Source: Clostridia bacterium (lineage in GTDB: Bacteria > Bacillota > Clostridia > Oscillospirales > CAG-272). Taken from it: a stretch of DNA of 33,020 nucleotides. The position numbers and the translations under genes are program-made. Position 1 is the stretch's first letter; each line of letters begins with the position of its first letter. The notes under the pieces are model-generated. The model searched no databases, had not been told where the DNA came from, and worked only from the letters and a program-made list of their open reading frames with translations. Location of the stretch: positions 1 through 33,020 of the forward strand of contig JAFVZV010000058.1 of assembly GCA_017507985.1 (NCBI GenBank), given 5' to 3'. Below are positions 25,260 to 33,020 of this stretch, one piece after another.

Positions 25260-27422
25260 ATGAATATGAAGAGAATTGTATCAATTCTGGCACTTCTCCT
25301 TGCTCTGATCTCCGTGCTTGCCATTCCGGTAGGTGCTTCGTCTGCTTATCAGACGTACACTTATTCGATCGGTGGTACGCCGCTGTACTCCCCCGATGCC
25401 TACTCCGCATACCAGTCGCTGGGCGCTGCGGATATGGGTTTGGATGAAAAGGGCCTGAACAACCCCGCCGACTTGGTGACGGACGATCAGGAAAACGTGT
25501 ATATCGCGGATGCAGGTAATAACCGTATCGTTATTCTCAACCGCTACTATCGCGATCCCAAGTACATCAGCTCCTTTGTCAACGATCAGGGTATCGATGA
25601 TAGCCTCTCTAATCCCCAGGGTGTGTTCGTAACCAAGGACAACATCTGGGTTTGCGACACAGATAAGGCACGTATTGTCGTCTTCGACCGCGCAGGTAAA
25701 TTTGTTCGCGAGATCGCAGAGCCGCAGAGTGCTCTGTTCGATGAAAACAGCGTTTATCGTCCTGTTGCTATCGCAGTGGATGACTTTGGCAGACTTTACG
25801 TCGTTTCTTCGACGACCTACCAGGGTATCATCGTTATGACCTCTGACGGCGAGTTCGTCAAGTTCATCGGTGCACAGGCGGTAACCATCTCTGCATGGCA
25901 GATCATCTGGAGACGTATTCGTACGGAGGAACAGAAGAAGATCTCCCAGAACCTGGTTTCGACCGAGTTCAACAACATTACCTACACCCCCGGCGAAGAG
26001 TCGGGAAGTGGTTACATTTACGTAACGACCTCCTCCATCGAATCCGATACTGCATTGGCTCAGATCCAAAAGGGCAACAAAAACGGCGACTATATGCCTG
26101 TTAAGATGCTCAACTCCGCGGGTAATGAGATCATGCGACGCAACGGCTTCTACCCGCCTGTCGGTGAGGTTGACGTCCGTGGCGGATACAATAAGGATGC
26201 TACAACCAGTGGTCCGTCCAAGATCATTGACGTTGCTTGCGGTCCTGAGCAGACCTGGTCCATCATCGATGAAAAGCGCAGTAAGATCTATACCTACGAT
26301 TTCAACGGTAACTTGCTGTTCGCCTTCGGTGATAAGGGTACCATGCTGGGTGCGGTTGCCAATATCGAGGCAATTACGTACCAGGGCGATACCATGCTGG
26401 TCTTGGATAAATCCAATAACTGCATGGTCGTCTATGAGCGCACGGAATACGGTGATCTTCTGCTGGAAGCAATTTCCGCAGAAAACTCGCTGGACTACAC
26501 GTACGCTATTCAGTGCTGGAGAAGCGTGCTTCAGCACAACTCCAATTTCGATGCTGCATACGTAGGTATCGGTAACGCACTGTACCGTAGCGGTGAATAT
26601 GAGGCTTCGCTCGAATATTATGAAACCGCTTACGATACGGGCAACTGGTCCAACTCCTATCGCGAGGTGCGTAAGGAATGGATGTCTGACTATTTCTTGT
26701 TGCTTATTCTCATTATTATTGTAGTGCTTGTGGCTGTTATCAAATTCTTTGGTTACACCAAGAAGGTCAACAAGAAGGCTGCGACCGACGGTCGTGAAAG
26801 AAAGACGTTCTGGCAGGAACTGATGTATGGTTTCTATACCATTTTCCATCCGTTCGATGGATTCTGGGACCTCAAGCACGAAAAGCGCGGTTCGCTTCGT
26901 GCCGCTCTGGTGTTTGTTGCTCTGACCATTGTTGCCTTCTTCTATCAGGCGATCGGTCAGGGATACGTTCTGAATCCCGAGGGCAACTATTCCACCATTT
27001 GGGCACAGTCTCTTGGCGTTCTGGTTCCCATGCTGCTGTTTGTCATTGCGAACTGGTGTCTGACGACGCTGTTCGAGGGCGAAGGTAGCTTCAAGGATAT
27101 CTTCATCGCCGTTTCGTACTGCTTGCTGCCGGTTCCTATGCTGATCATTCCCGCCACCTTCCTGTCCAACTTTGTTACCGCAGATGAAGCCGGTATCGTT
27201 CAGCTGGTCACCACACTGGCCTTTGTTTGGATGGGCATTATGGTCTTCTTTGCGACCATGGTTACTCACGACTATTCGATGGGCAAGAACCTCCTTACCT
27301 TCATCTTTACCATTGTCGGTATGGCGGTTATCATGTTCGTAGCAGTGCTGTTTACTACGCTGGTTGGTAAGATCGTCAGCTTGATCACCAATATCGTGAC
27401 AGAACTTCAGTATCGAGCATAA
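25260..27422 (+). CDS. NHL-repeat / TPR / YIP1 membrane protein
   Basis: A 720-residue protein in four parts. Residues 1-27 are a signal peptide or first membrane segment. About 55-410 form an NHL-type beta-propeller outside the cell (repeats such as LNNPADLVTDDQENVYIADA, VFVTKDNIWVCDTDKARIVV and IAVDDFGRLYVVS). About 415-470 look like TPR helices (AAYVGIGNALYRSGEYEASL). A membrane helix (478-499) leads to a YIP1-like domain (about 517-720) with five more membrane segments. NHL propellers bind ligands or proteins; YIP1 domains are of unknown role in bacteria. Placed between two permease pairs, it could scaffold the transporter or hand over substrate. AAGGAGG lies 12 bases before the ATG. Stop TAA. 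Confidence 0.85.
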   Translation: MNMKRIVSILALLLALISVLAIPVGASSAYQTYTYSIGGTPLYSPDAYSAYQSLGAADMGLDEKGLNNPADLVTDDQENVYIADAGNNRIVILNRYYRDPKYISSFVNDQGIDDSLSNPQGVFVTKDNIWVCDTDKARIVVFDRAGKFVREIAEPQSALFDENSVYRPVAIAVDDFGRLYVVSSTTYQGIIVMTSDGEFVKFIGAQAVTISAWQIIWRRIRTEEQKKISQNLVSTEFNNITYTPGEESGSGYIYVTTSSIESDTALAQIQKGNKNGDYMPVKMLNSAGNEIMRRNGFYPPVGEVDVRGGYNKDATTSGPSKIIDVACGPEQTWSIIDEKRSKIYTYDFNGNLLFAFGDKGTMLGAVANIEAITYQGDTMLVLDKSNNCMVVYERTEYGDLLLEAISAENSLDYTYAIQCWRSVLQHNSNFDAAYVGIGNALYRSGEYEASLEYYETAYDTGNWSNSYREVRKEWMSDYFLLLILIIIVVLVAVIKFFGYTKKVNKKAATDGRERKTFWQELMYGFYTIFHPFDGFWDLKHEKRGSLRAALVFVALTIVAFFYQAIGQGYVLNPEGNYSTIWAQSLGVLVPMLLFVIANWCLTTLFEGEGSFKDIFIAVSYCLLPVPMLIIPATFLSNFVTADEAGIVQLVTTLAFVWMGIMVFFATMVTHDYSMGKNLLTFIFTIVGMAVIMFVAVLFTTLVGKIVSLITNIVTELQYRA

Positions 27423-27444
27423 AGCAGAAAGGAGAAAAGAATCA

Positions 27445-30400
27445 ATGAAATTATTTATTAAATCGATATCGACTCTCCTGGCTGTGTTGATGATGCTGGG
27501 TTCGTTCACCGTGTTCTCCGTCTTTGGCGTCAGCGCTGCTGATAAGAAGGACGAAACCACGGAGCCTGTTGAAAAGACCGCAGAAACCATCAAATACACA
27601 CAGGAAGTATTTAAAAATCCCGAAGAAGCACTGGCTTGGATGGTGCCTTATCTGGAAAATGATAATTTTATCATGTACTTTAACGAGTACACCGGAGCAT
27701 TTGGCGTCAAGAATAAGAAAACCGGCCAGGTGCAGTTCTCCAACCCCTACGATGTTGCAAGCTCCAAGGGTTCGGAGAAGACCAAGCGCGATATTCTCTC
27801 GCAGATTATCGTCAAATACTCGGACAACACGACCAATAACACCTCAGAGCTTAACTCCTACTTTGATGCCGCGCTCAACGGCCAGATTCAGGTCAAGCGC
27901 ATCAAGGGCGGTGTTCGTGTCGAGTATATCATCGGTAACGAGTCGACCAGAAAGCTGGTTCCTCGTCTGCTGACCGAAAAGAGCTACAAAGAAAACCTGA
28001 TCGCTCCTTTGGAGGAGGCAATCGGCGGTGAGCATAACTTTGACCGCTTCGTTTCATTCTATGAGAGACAGGATATCACCGAGGCAAAGTCTGAAAAGAC
28101 CAAGCAGTCCATGATCGCACGTTATCCCATCACGGGTAAGGGCGTCGTCGTTTACAACCTGGATACGACCGCGTCTGCCGTAGATATCAACTTCCTGGAG
28201 GAATTGATCAAGGGTTATACCGAATATACGTTCGATATGATGGATGCTGACCATGACGAAACCGGCTACGAGGCACAAAACGAGCTGTCTCCCGTATTTA
28301 AGCTGGCACTTGAGTATACGCTCAACGAGGACGGCTTCACCGTTCGTCAGCCTACCAACGGTCTTCGTTACAACACCACGCTGTATACCATCGAAAACCT
28401 GGACATTCTGCCTTACATGGGAGCAGGTAACGGCTATAACACCGGTTACACCTTCTATCCCGATGGTTCCGGCGCTCTGTTCAGATTCGAGGAGCTCAAC
28501 GGCAAGTCTACCTTTACCGCATCCCGTATGATCTATGGTAACGACTTTGCATACCATAACATCACGGGTAAGTATCAGAAGGCGCTGCGTATGCCCGTCT
28601 TCGGTATTCAGTCCGATGACGGCTTCTACACCTACACCACGACTCAAATGGTTGTGGATGAGGATACGGGTGAGGAAATCGCTAAGGAAACGGTCCATCA
28701 GGTTTCTCTGACGGTTTTGCGTACGATGAAGGACGCGGACATTGATGAGGATCCCAAGCTGACCGATGAGGAAAAGGATATCGCTAAGCTGACCAAAATG
28801 TTGGATGAGCAGCTCAACGATAAGGAAAATAAGACGTTTGACTCTTATGGTGAGATTGAATTTGTGACCCAGAGCAACGGTTACTTTGCCGTTATCGAAG
28901 AGGGTGAGTCGCTCTGTCAGTTGGCGACTTTCCATGCGGGTTCGCTGAGTGATTATCACACCATCAAGACTTCCTTTAACCCTCGTCCCAAGGACTCCTA
29001 TGACTTGGGTGACTCCATCTCCGTTTCCGGTTCTCAGACACAGACGGTTGTTTCTGACCGTAAGTATACCGGCAACCTTAAGATCCGCTACGTTATGCTC
29101 AGCGACGAAACGCTGGCAACGGATACGGGCTATATCGAGAGCGGTAACTACTATGAAGCAAGCTACATCGGTATGGCAAAGGCATATTCCAATTATCTGA
29201 CCTCTCAGGAGATCCTGACTCGCCTGACGCAGCAGGATGTTACGAAGGACATTCCTCTGTACATTGAGGCCTTCGGTATGATCGAGGTCACCGAGCAGAT
29301 CATGTCGTTCCCTGTAACGGTAGATAAGCCTCTGACGACATTGGAAGATGTCGGAACGATGTACGATGAGCTCTCGGCAGAGGGTGTTAACAACATCAAC
29401 TTCCGTCTGACCGGTTTTGCCAACGGCGGTATGTACGCTGTGGTTCCTACTAAGATTAAGTGGGAAAAGGCAGTGGGCGGCAAGGATGGTATGATCGCAC
29501 TGCTTGAAAAGGCACAGAAGATCAATGAAGGTGACGGCAACTTGACGCTGTATCCCGAATTTGAACTGCTGTACGTTCTGAATACGGCTATGTTCGACGG
29601 TATGAGATATAAGCGCGACGTCATCCGTACCATTGACAACCGTTACGCATCGCAGAAAGAGTATTCGGCAACCTACCAGACTTGGATCTCTTACTACAAT
29701 CTCGCACTTCCTCCCGCATATATGGATCGCTTCTACAACAAGATGTTGGCTGCATTCGAGGAGTATGCGGATTACGGCGCACTGGGCATCTCGTCCTCCT
29801 CGCTGGGTACGGATTTGAATACCGACTTTGATGAAGACGAGCCTTACAACCGCGAAGACAACAAGGGCTTTATTAAAGAAGCCTTGAACGCACTTTCTTC
29901 TAAAGAAGGTGTGGCAGGCATGATGACGGATGGCGGTAATGCATATACCTATCAGTACGTCGATCACTTGCTCAACATTTCGCTTGATTCTTCTCGCTTT
30001 ATGAAGGCAAGTAACTCCATTCCGTTTGTTGGTATGGTTCTGCACGGCTACATTCAGTTTGCCGGTACGCCCATCAATATGGAGGGTGATACCAATTATG
30101 CAATGCTTAAGGCTATCGAAAACGGCGCGTCGCTGTATTTCATTATGTCTTACCGCAATACCAACTATCTCAAGGAATTCTATGATCTTTCCCAGTACTA
30201 TTCGGTTAACTACAGCATTTGGAAGGAAGACGTCATTGAATATTATAACGAGCTGAATGCCGTTATGAGTGACGTCCAGACCAGCTTGATCATCGATCAC
30301 CAGTTTATCACGGGTACCCGTGTTCTTGACGTTTCGGAGATCGAGGCGGCTGTTCGCGACCAGATGATTGCAAATGACGAGTACGAAAAGGCATTCGATG

Positions 30401-31185
30401 AGATGACTTGGCTTGAACACATCGCAGAGATCGCTGCAGCAAGAGCTGCTGCCAAGAGTGCGGTTAAGGCGATGGAGGACGCGCTTGAGGAAATGACCGA
30501 GGATGCATTGCAGATGTCTAAGGATATTCAGGCGCTGACCAACCGTATTCGCGATTGCGACAACAAGAAAAAGATCTATGAGAACTCGTTGCTCAACCCC
30601 AACGCTTCCGAGTCGACCCGTAAGCTGAATTTGAGAAACTACAACACCGCTAAGGGCGTAGTTGCAAGAACGGCGGCCAACGCTATTCAGGTTGCTATCG
30701 ATTCTCAGGCACTGTATGAGAAAGTTGCGGCTCAGCTCGAAAACGCACAAAAGGCAATCGTACTGCTGACTGAAGCAGGTGCGGCACAAGAGCTGATCGA
30801 CGATGCAAGAACCTGCGCAGAAAATGCAGAAACCTATCTTGCAGACATCAAGAAGATTGTGGACGAGTGCAACACGAGGTCTGCCAAGATCTATTCGGAT
30901 GTCAGCAAGCACCTCACAGAAGAGGACATTAAGGATCGTCTGATTCTCCCTAAAGAAGAGGAAGATGAAGAGGACAATGAGGATGATGTTGATTCGATTT
31001 ATCTGAGCGATAACGGCAACATCGTAGCTGTCACTTACGGTGGTAAGGACGGCGTAGATACAGCGGCATACAAGACTTTCATTCTGAACTACAACAACTA
31101 TGCGGTTACCGTCAAGTATGACGTGAACGGTGTGACCAGAATTTACACCATTCCCGCAAATGAATACGTTGTCGTTCTGCATTGA
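27445..31185 (+). CDS. large secreted DUF5696-type protein, possible TIM-barrel glycosidase
   Basis: A 1,246-residue exported protein; signal peptide 1-32 (cleavage near VSA-ADKK). I recall similar proteins as DUF5696. An N-terminal beta-rich part (about 60-600, with YNTGYTFYPDGSGALFRF) precedes a segment that reads like a TIM barrel (about 625-950): alternating strands and helices, acidic strand ends (LTLYPEFELLYVLN near 698; GMMTDGGN near 823) and a Gly-rich SSSLGTDL. A long helical, probably coiled-coil arm covers about 983-1165, then an acidic stretch (KEEEDEEDNEDD) and a C-terminal beta domain. This suggests a glycoside hydrolase trimming the glycan before uptake; catalytic residues are not proven. 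The arm may contact the wall or transporter. AAGGAG precedes the ATG. Stop TGA. Confidence 0.78.
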   Translation: MKLFIKSISTLLAVLMMLGSFTVFSVFGVSAADKKDETTEPVEKTAETIKYTQEVFKNPEEALAWMVPYLENDNFIMYFNEYTGAFGVKNKKTGQVQFSNPYDVASSKGSEKTKRDILSQIIVKYSDNTTNNTSELNSYFDAALNGQIQVKRIKGGVRVEYIIGNESTRKLVPRLLTEKSYKENLIAPLEEAIGGEHNFDRFVSFYERQDITEAKSEKTKQSMIARYPITGKGVVVYNLDTTASAVDINFLEELIKGYTEYTFDMMDADHDETGYEAQNELSPVFKLALEYTLNEDGFTVRQPTNGLRYNTTLYTIENLDILPYMGAGNGYNTGYTFYPDGSGALFRFEELNGKSTFTASRMIYGNDFAYHNITGKYQKALRMPVFGIQSDDGFYTYTTTQMVVDEDTGEEIAKETVHQVSLTVLRTMKDADIDEDPKLTDEEKDIAKLTKMLDEQLNDKENKTFDSYGEIEFVTQSNGYFAVIEEGESLCQLATFHAGSLSDYHTIKTSFNPRPKDSYDLGDSISVSGSQTQTVVSDRKYTGNLKIRYVMLSDETLATDTGYIESGNYYEASYIGMAKAYSNYLTSQEILTRLTQQDVTKDIPLYIEAFGMIEVTEQIMSFPVTVDKPLTTLEDVGTMYDELSAEGVNNINFRLTGFANGGMYAVVPTKIKWEKAVGGKDGMIALLEKAQKINEGDGNLTLYPEFELLYVLNTAMFDGMRYKRDVIRTIDNRYASQKEYSATYQTWISYYNLALPPAYMDRFYNKMLAAFEEYADYGALGISSSSLGTDLNTDFDEDEPYNREDNKGFIKEALNALSSKEGVAGMMTDGGNAYTYQYVDHLLNISLDSSRFMKASNSIPFVGMVLHGYIQFAGTPINMEGDTNYAMLKAIENGASLYFIMSYRNTNYLKEFYDLSQYYSVNYSIWKEDVIEYYNELNAVMSDVQTSLIIDHQFITGTRVLDVSEIEAAVRDQMIANDEYEKAFDEMTWLEHIAEIAAARAAAKSAVKAMEDALEEMTEDALQMSKDIQALTNRIRDCDNKKKIYENSLLNPNASESTRKLNLRNYNTAKGVVARTAANAIQVAIDSQALYEKVAAQLENAQKAIVLLTEAGAAQELIDDARTCAENAETYLADIKKIVDECNTRSAKIYSDVSKHLTEEDIKDRLILPKEEEDEEDNEDDVDSIYLSDNGNIVAVTYGGKDGVDTAAYKTFILNYNNYAVTVKYDVNGVTRIYTIPANEYVVVLH

Positions 31186-31204
31186 GGAAAGGGAGGTGCA
31201 ATAA

Positions 31205-32197
31205 ATGACAAACAATCTTAAATTGAATCAGACGCTCAGCGCCAAAAGCGCGGGCCCGAAGAAGAGAAAGATCGCATCTCTCGACCGCCGTAAAGCTCGT
31301 GCGGGCTGGATCTTCGTTCTGCCTTTTATCATTGGCTTTATACTGGTCTACGTTCCCATGGTGTTTGACTCCATCAAGCTCAGCTTTACTGAGCTGAAGT
31401 ATCTGCCCGGCGGTGGTTACGATCCTCAGTGGGTCGGCTTTGATAACTACGCCGAGGCACTGCTTGGCGAATATGCAGAGAACTTCATCAAAACGCTGGG
31501 TTCCGGCCTTTTGAAGATGTTGTTTGATATTCCCGCTATTTTGATCTTCTCTCTGTTTATGGCGGTGCTTTTGAACCAGAAAATGGTCGGTCGTGCCGCA
31601 TTCCGTGCGATTTTCTTCATTCCTGTCGTTCTTTCGACCGGTATTATGGAGAGCATCGATGCACAGAACATTCTGAACGATTACATGGATAACCCCAACG
31701 GTATCGATGACGGTACCGGTTCCAGTGCGGCAAGTGAGATCGTTACGGCACTGGATATTGAAAATCTGTTTGCCGGTATGAAGATCGGTACGAAATTGAC
31801 AACCTACGTTGTTACGATGGTTAATGATATTTTCAATATCGTTAACCGTTCGGGCGTACAGATGCTGATCTTCCTGGCAGCGCTGCAGTCCATTTCTCCC
31901 GCGATCTACGAGTCCTGCCGTATCGACGGTGCGACTTCGTGGGAAACCTTCTGGAAGATTACGCTGCCTATGATCAGCCCTATGATTCTGGTAAATGCTG
32001 TTTACACAGTCATCGACTCGTTTACGACGAATTCTAACCTGGTTATGCAGTACGTATCGGAAATTTACACCAAGTCGGGTGGTCAGACGATCAGCTCGGC
32101 AATGGCATGGGTCTACTTCCTCATCATTATTTTGATCGTTGGTGTGATCGGTGCAATTTGCTCGGCGTTCGTCTTCTACCAGAAGAGAGATATGTAA
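31205..32197 (+). CDS. ABC sugar transporter permease, second pair (UgpA/MalF-like)
   Basis: A 330-residue integral membrane protein. A basic N-terminus (KKRKIASLDRRKARAGW) leads into the first of about six membrane segments (IFVLPFIIGFILVYVPMVF). Between segments lies an extracytoplasmic insertion (about 155-195, DAQNILNDYMDNPNGIDDGT). The EAA loop is clear (YESCRIDGATSWETFWKITL, then P). It is not a close copy of the permease at 23410, so the operon carries two distinct permease pairs. It lies 19 bases after the DUF5696-type gene, with a GGGAGGTG site. Stop TAA. Confidence 0.92.
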   Translation: MTNNLKLNQTLSAKSAGPKKRKIASLDRRKARAGWIFVLPFIIGFILVYVPMVFDSIKLSFTELKYLPGGGYDPQWVGFDNYAEALLGEYAENFIKTLGSGLLKMLFDIPAILIFSLFMAVLLNQKMVGRAAFRAIFFIPVVLSTGIMESIDAQNILNDYMDNPNGIDDGTGSSAASEIVTALDIENLFAGMKIGTKLTTYVVTMVNDIFNIVNRSGVQMLIFLAALQSISPAIYESCRIDGATSWETFWKITLPMISPMILVNAVYTVIDSFTTNSNLVMQYVSEIYTKSGGQTISSAMAWVYFLIIILIVGVIGAICSAFVFYQKRDM

Positions 32198-32215
32198 GGA
32201 AAGGAGGAACATGAT

Positions 32216-33020
32216 ATGAATGCTCAAGATACTCAACCCAAAGTTATGCGCGAGAGCAAAAATAAAATTCGCGTAGACTTTGAAAGAACTCCTCTCATTG
32301 AGAGACTGAAGGCAAAATTCCTTTCCGTTTACTTTCTGAAAAACGTCGTTTGGTACATTTTCCGTTTGGTTCTGCTGATCGGTATTGCTTACGTTGTCCT
32401 GTTTCCTTTCCTGACCAAGATCGTCAGTTCGTTCATGGCTCCGGAAGACTTTATCGATAAAACGGTTCGTCTGATCCCCAAGCACTTCACGCTCGACACC
32501 TATGAGGCTGTTTTGAGCGAGCTTGGATATTGGAAATCGTTTGTGAACACCTTCACGCTGTCGCTGTCCTGCGCACTGATCCAGATGTTTATCTGTAGCT
32601 TGATCGGTTACGGTTTTGCAAAATTCCGTTTCAGAGGTAACAAACTCTTGTTCCTGCTGGTCATGCTGACGATGATCATTCCTCACCGCACGCTGCAGCT
32701 GTCCATGTTCATGACCTTCCGCTACTTCGATGTCTTCGGTATCTTCCAGTTCCTGGCAGGCGGCGGTATTACGCTGTTTGGCGAGACCTTCCTTGAGGGT
32801 GTGATCGACATCATTCCCGAAAAGACCAAGCTCGCAGAGATCTGGACTCCGTACGGCCTCAATCTGTGTAACACCTACGCTCCTCTGATCATTATGTCGA
32901 TCACGGGTCTGGCGTTCAAGAACGGTCTGTATATCTACATGCTTCGTCAGTTCTTCACGGGCGTTCCGGATGCTCTCGAGGAATCGGCTTATCTGGACGG
33001 TGCAGGTACCATGCGTACCT
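32216..33020 (+). CDS. ABC sugar transporter permease, second pair (UgpE/MalG-like), 3' end cut by the window
   Basis: An open frame from ATG at 32216 to the window edge, 268 codons. AAGGAGG (32201-32207) lies eight bases upstream; a competing ATG at 32211 stops after two codons. The start reads MNAQDTQPKVMRESKNK, followed by membrane segments (FRLVLLIGIAYVVLFPFL, TLSLSCALIQMFICSLIGY, LLFLLVMLTMIIP), a long extracytoplasmic insertion (about 185-215, GGGITLFGETFLEGV) and the beginning of the EAA loop (ESAYLDGAGTMRT) at the edge. It pairs with the gene at 31205. A second binding protein may follow outside the window. Confidence 0.9.
   Translation, partial: MNAQDTQPKVMRESKNKIRVDFERTPLIERLKAKFLSVYFLKNVVWYIFRLVLLIGIAYVVLFPFLTKIVSSFMAPEDFIDKTVRLIPKHFTLDTYEAVLSELGYWKSFVNTFTLSLSCALIQMFICSLIGYGFAKFRFRGNKLLFLLVMLTMIIPHRTLQLSMFMTFRYFDVFGIFQFLAGGGITLFGETFLEGVIDIIPEKTKLAEIWTPYGLNLCNTYAPLIIMSITGLAFKNGLYIYMLRQFFTGVPDALEESAYLDGAGTMRT

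Noticed and set aside
25281..31215. Long antisense open frames (772 and 1,053 codons) opposite the NHL/YIP1 and DUF5696-type genes
   Set aside because: Same codon-bias effect; the sense proteins have signal peptides, domains and good ribosome binding sites.
129..33020. Genome-wide reassignment of TAG
   Set aside because: Only one internal TAG occurs in more than 25 kb of coding sequence; a recoded genome would show many interrupted frames.

Overview
The window looks like chromosomal DNA of a Gram-positive anaerobe of the class Clostridia, probably an uncultured gut lineage. The signs are: AAAGGAGG-type ribosome binding sites before almost every gene; near-consensus sigma-A promoters with 17-18 base spacers; a dimer-type glycyl-tRNA synthetase; lipoproteins with acidic G/N/E/P-rich linkers and SH3b repeats; a DUF5685 / J-protein pair; and a ferredoxin-dependent 2-oxoacid oxidoreductase. 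I see no rRNA, tRNA, CRISPR array, transposase or phage gene.

Region 1 (1-8011, minus strand) is one seven-gene operon read leftwards from a strong promoter at 7983-8011. In order of transcription it encodes an acyl-CoA synthetase, IorA, IorB, a small multi-pass membrane protein, a phenylacetate-CoA ligase (PaaK type), a tandem-ACT protein and a PLP aminotransferase. Together these fit aromatic amino acid fermentation: aminotransfer to an arylpyruvate, ferredoxin-linked oxidative decarboxylation to an arylacetyl-CoA, and CoA ligase chemistry (possibly run backwards). The same set could instead run towards synthesis from arylacetates. The leader before the first gene can form a terminator hairpin and a competing pairing, so it may be an attenuator.

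Region 2 (8150-19033) carries mostly single genes: a D,D-carboxypeptidase with a His-rich cytoplasmic tail (+), prfB (-), a 400-base hairpin-rich non-coding island, glyS (-), an SH3b lipoprotein with metal-site-like repeats (+), a secreted EEP-family hydrolase (+), a three-gene minus-strand operon (DUF5685 protein, J-domain protein, membrane protein), and a two-TM protein of unknown function (+). Most are bounded by recognisable promoters and terminators.

Region 3 (19382-33020, plus strand, running off the end) is a large surface and transport operon. A promoter and a roughly 418-base structured leader precede a giant solute-binding protein (1,176 codons) with carbohydrate-binding-like domains, two CUT1-type permeases, an NHL-repeat/YIP1 membrane protein, a 1,246-residue secreted DUF5696-type protein resembling a TIM-barrel glycosidase with a long helical arm, and a second permease pair whose last member is cut by the window edge. 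No ATPase gene is present. The binding-protein gene has an in-frame amber codon (TAG) at codon 92, while none of the 22 genes with a visible stop ends in TAG. This operon is the best candidate for an incompletely described system: a glycan-uptake machine with two permease pairs and two large partners of unknown role.
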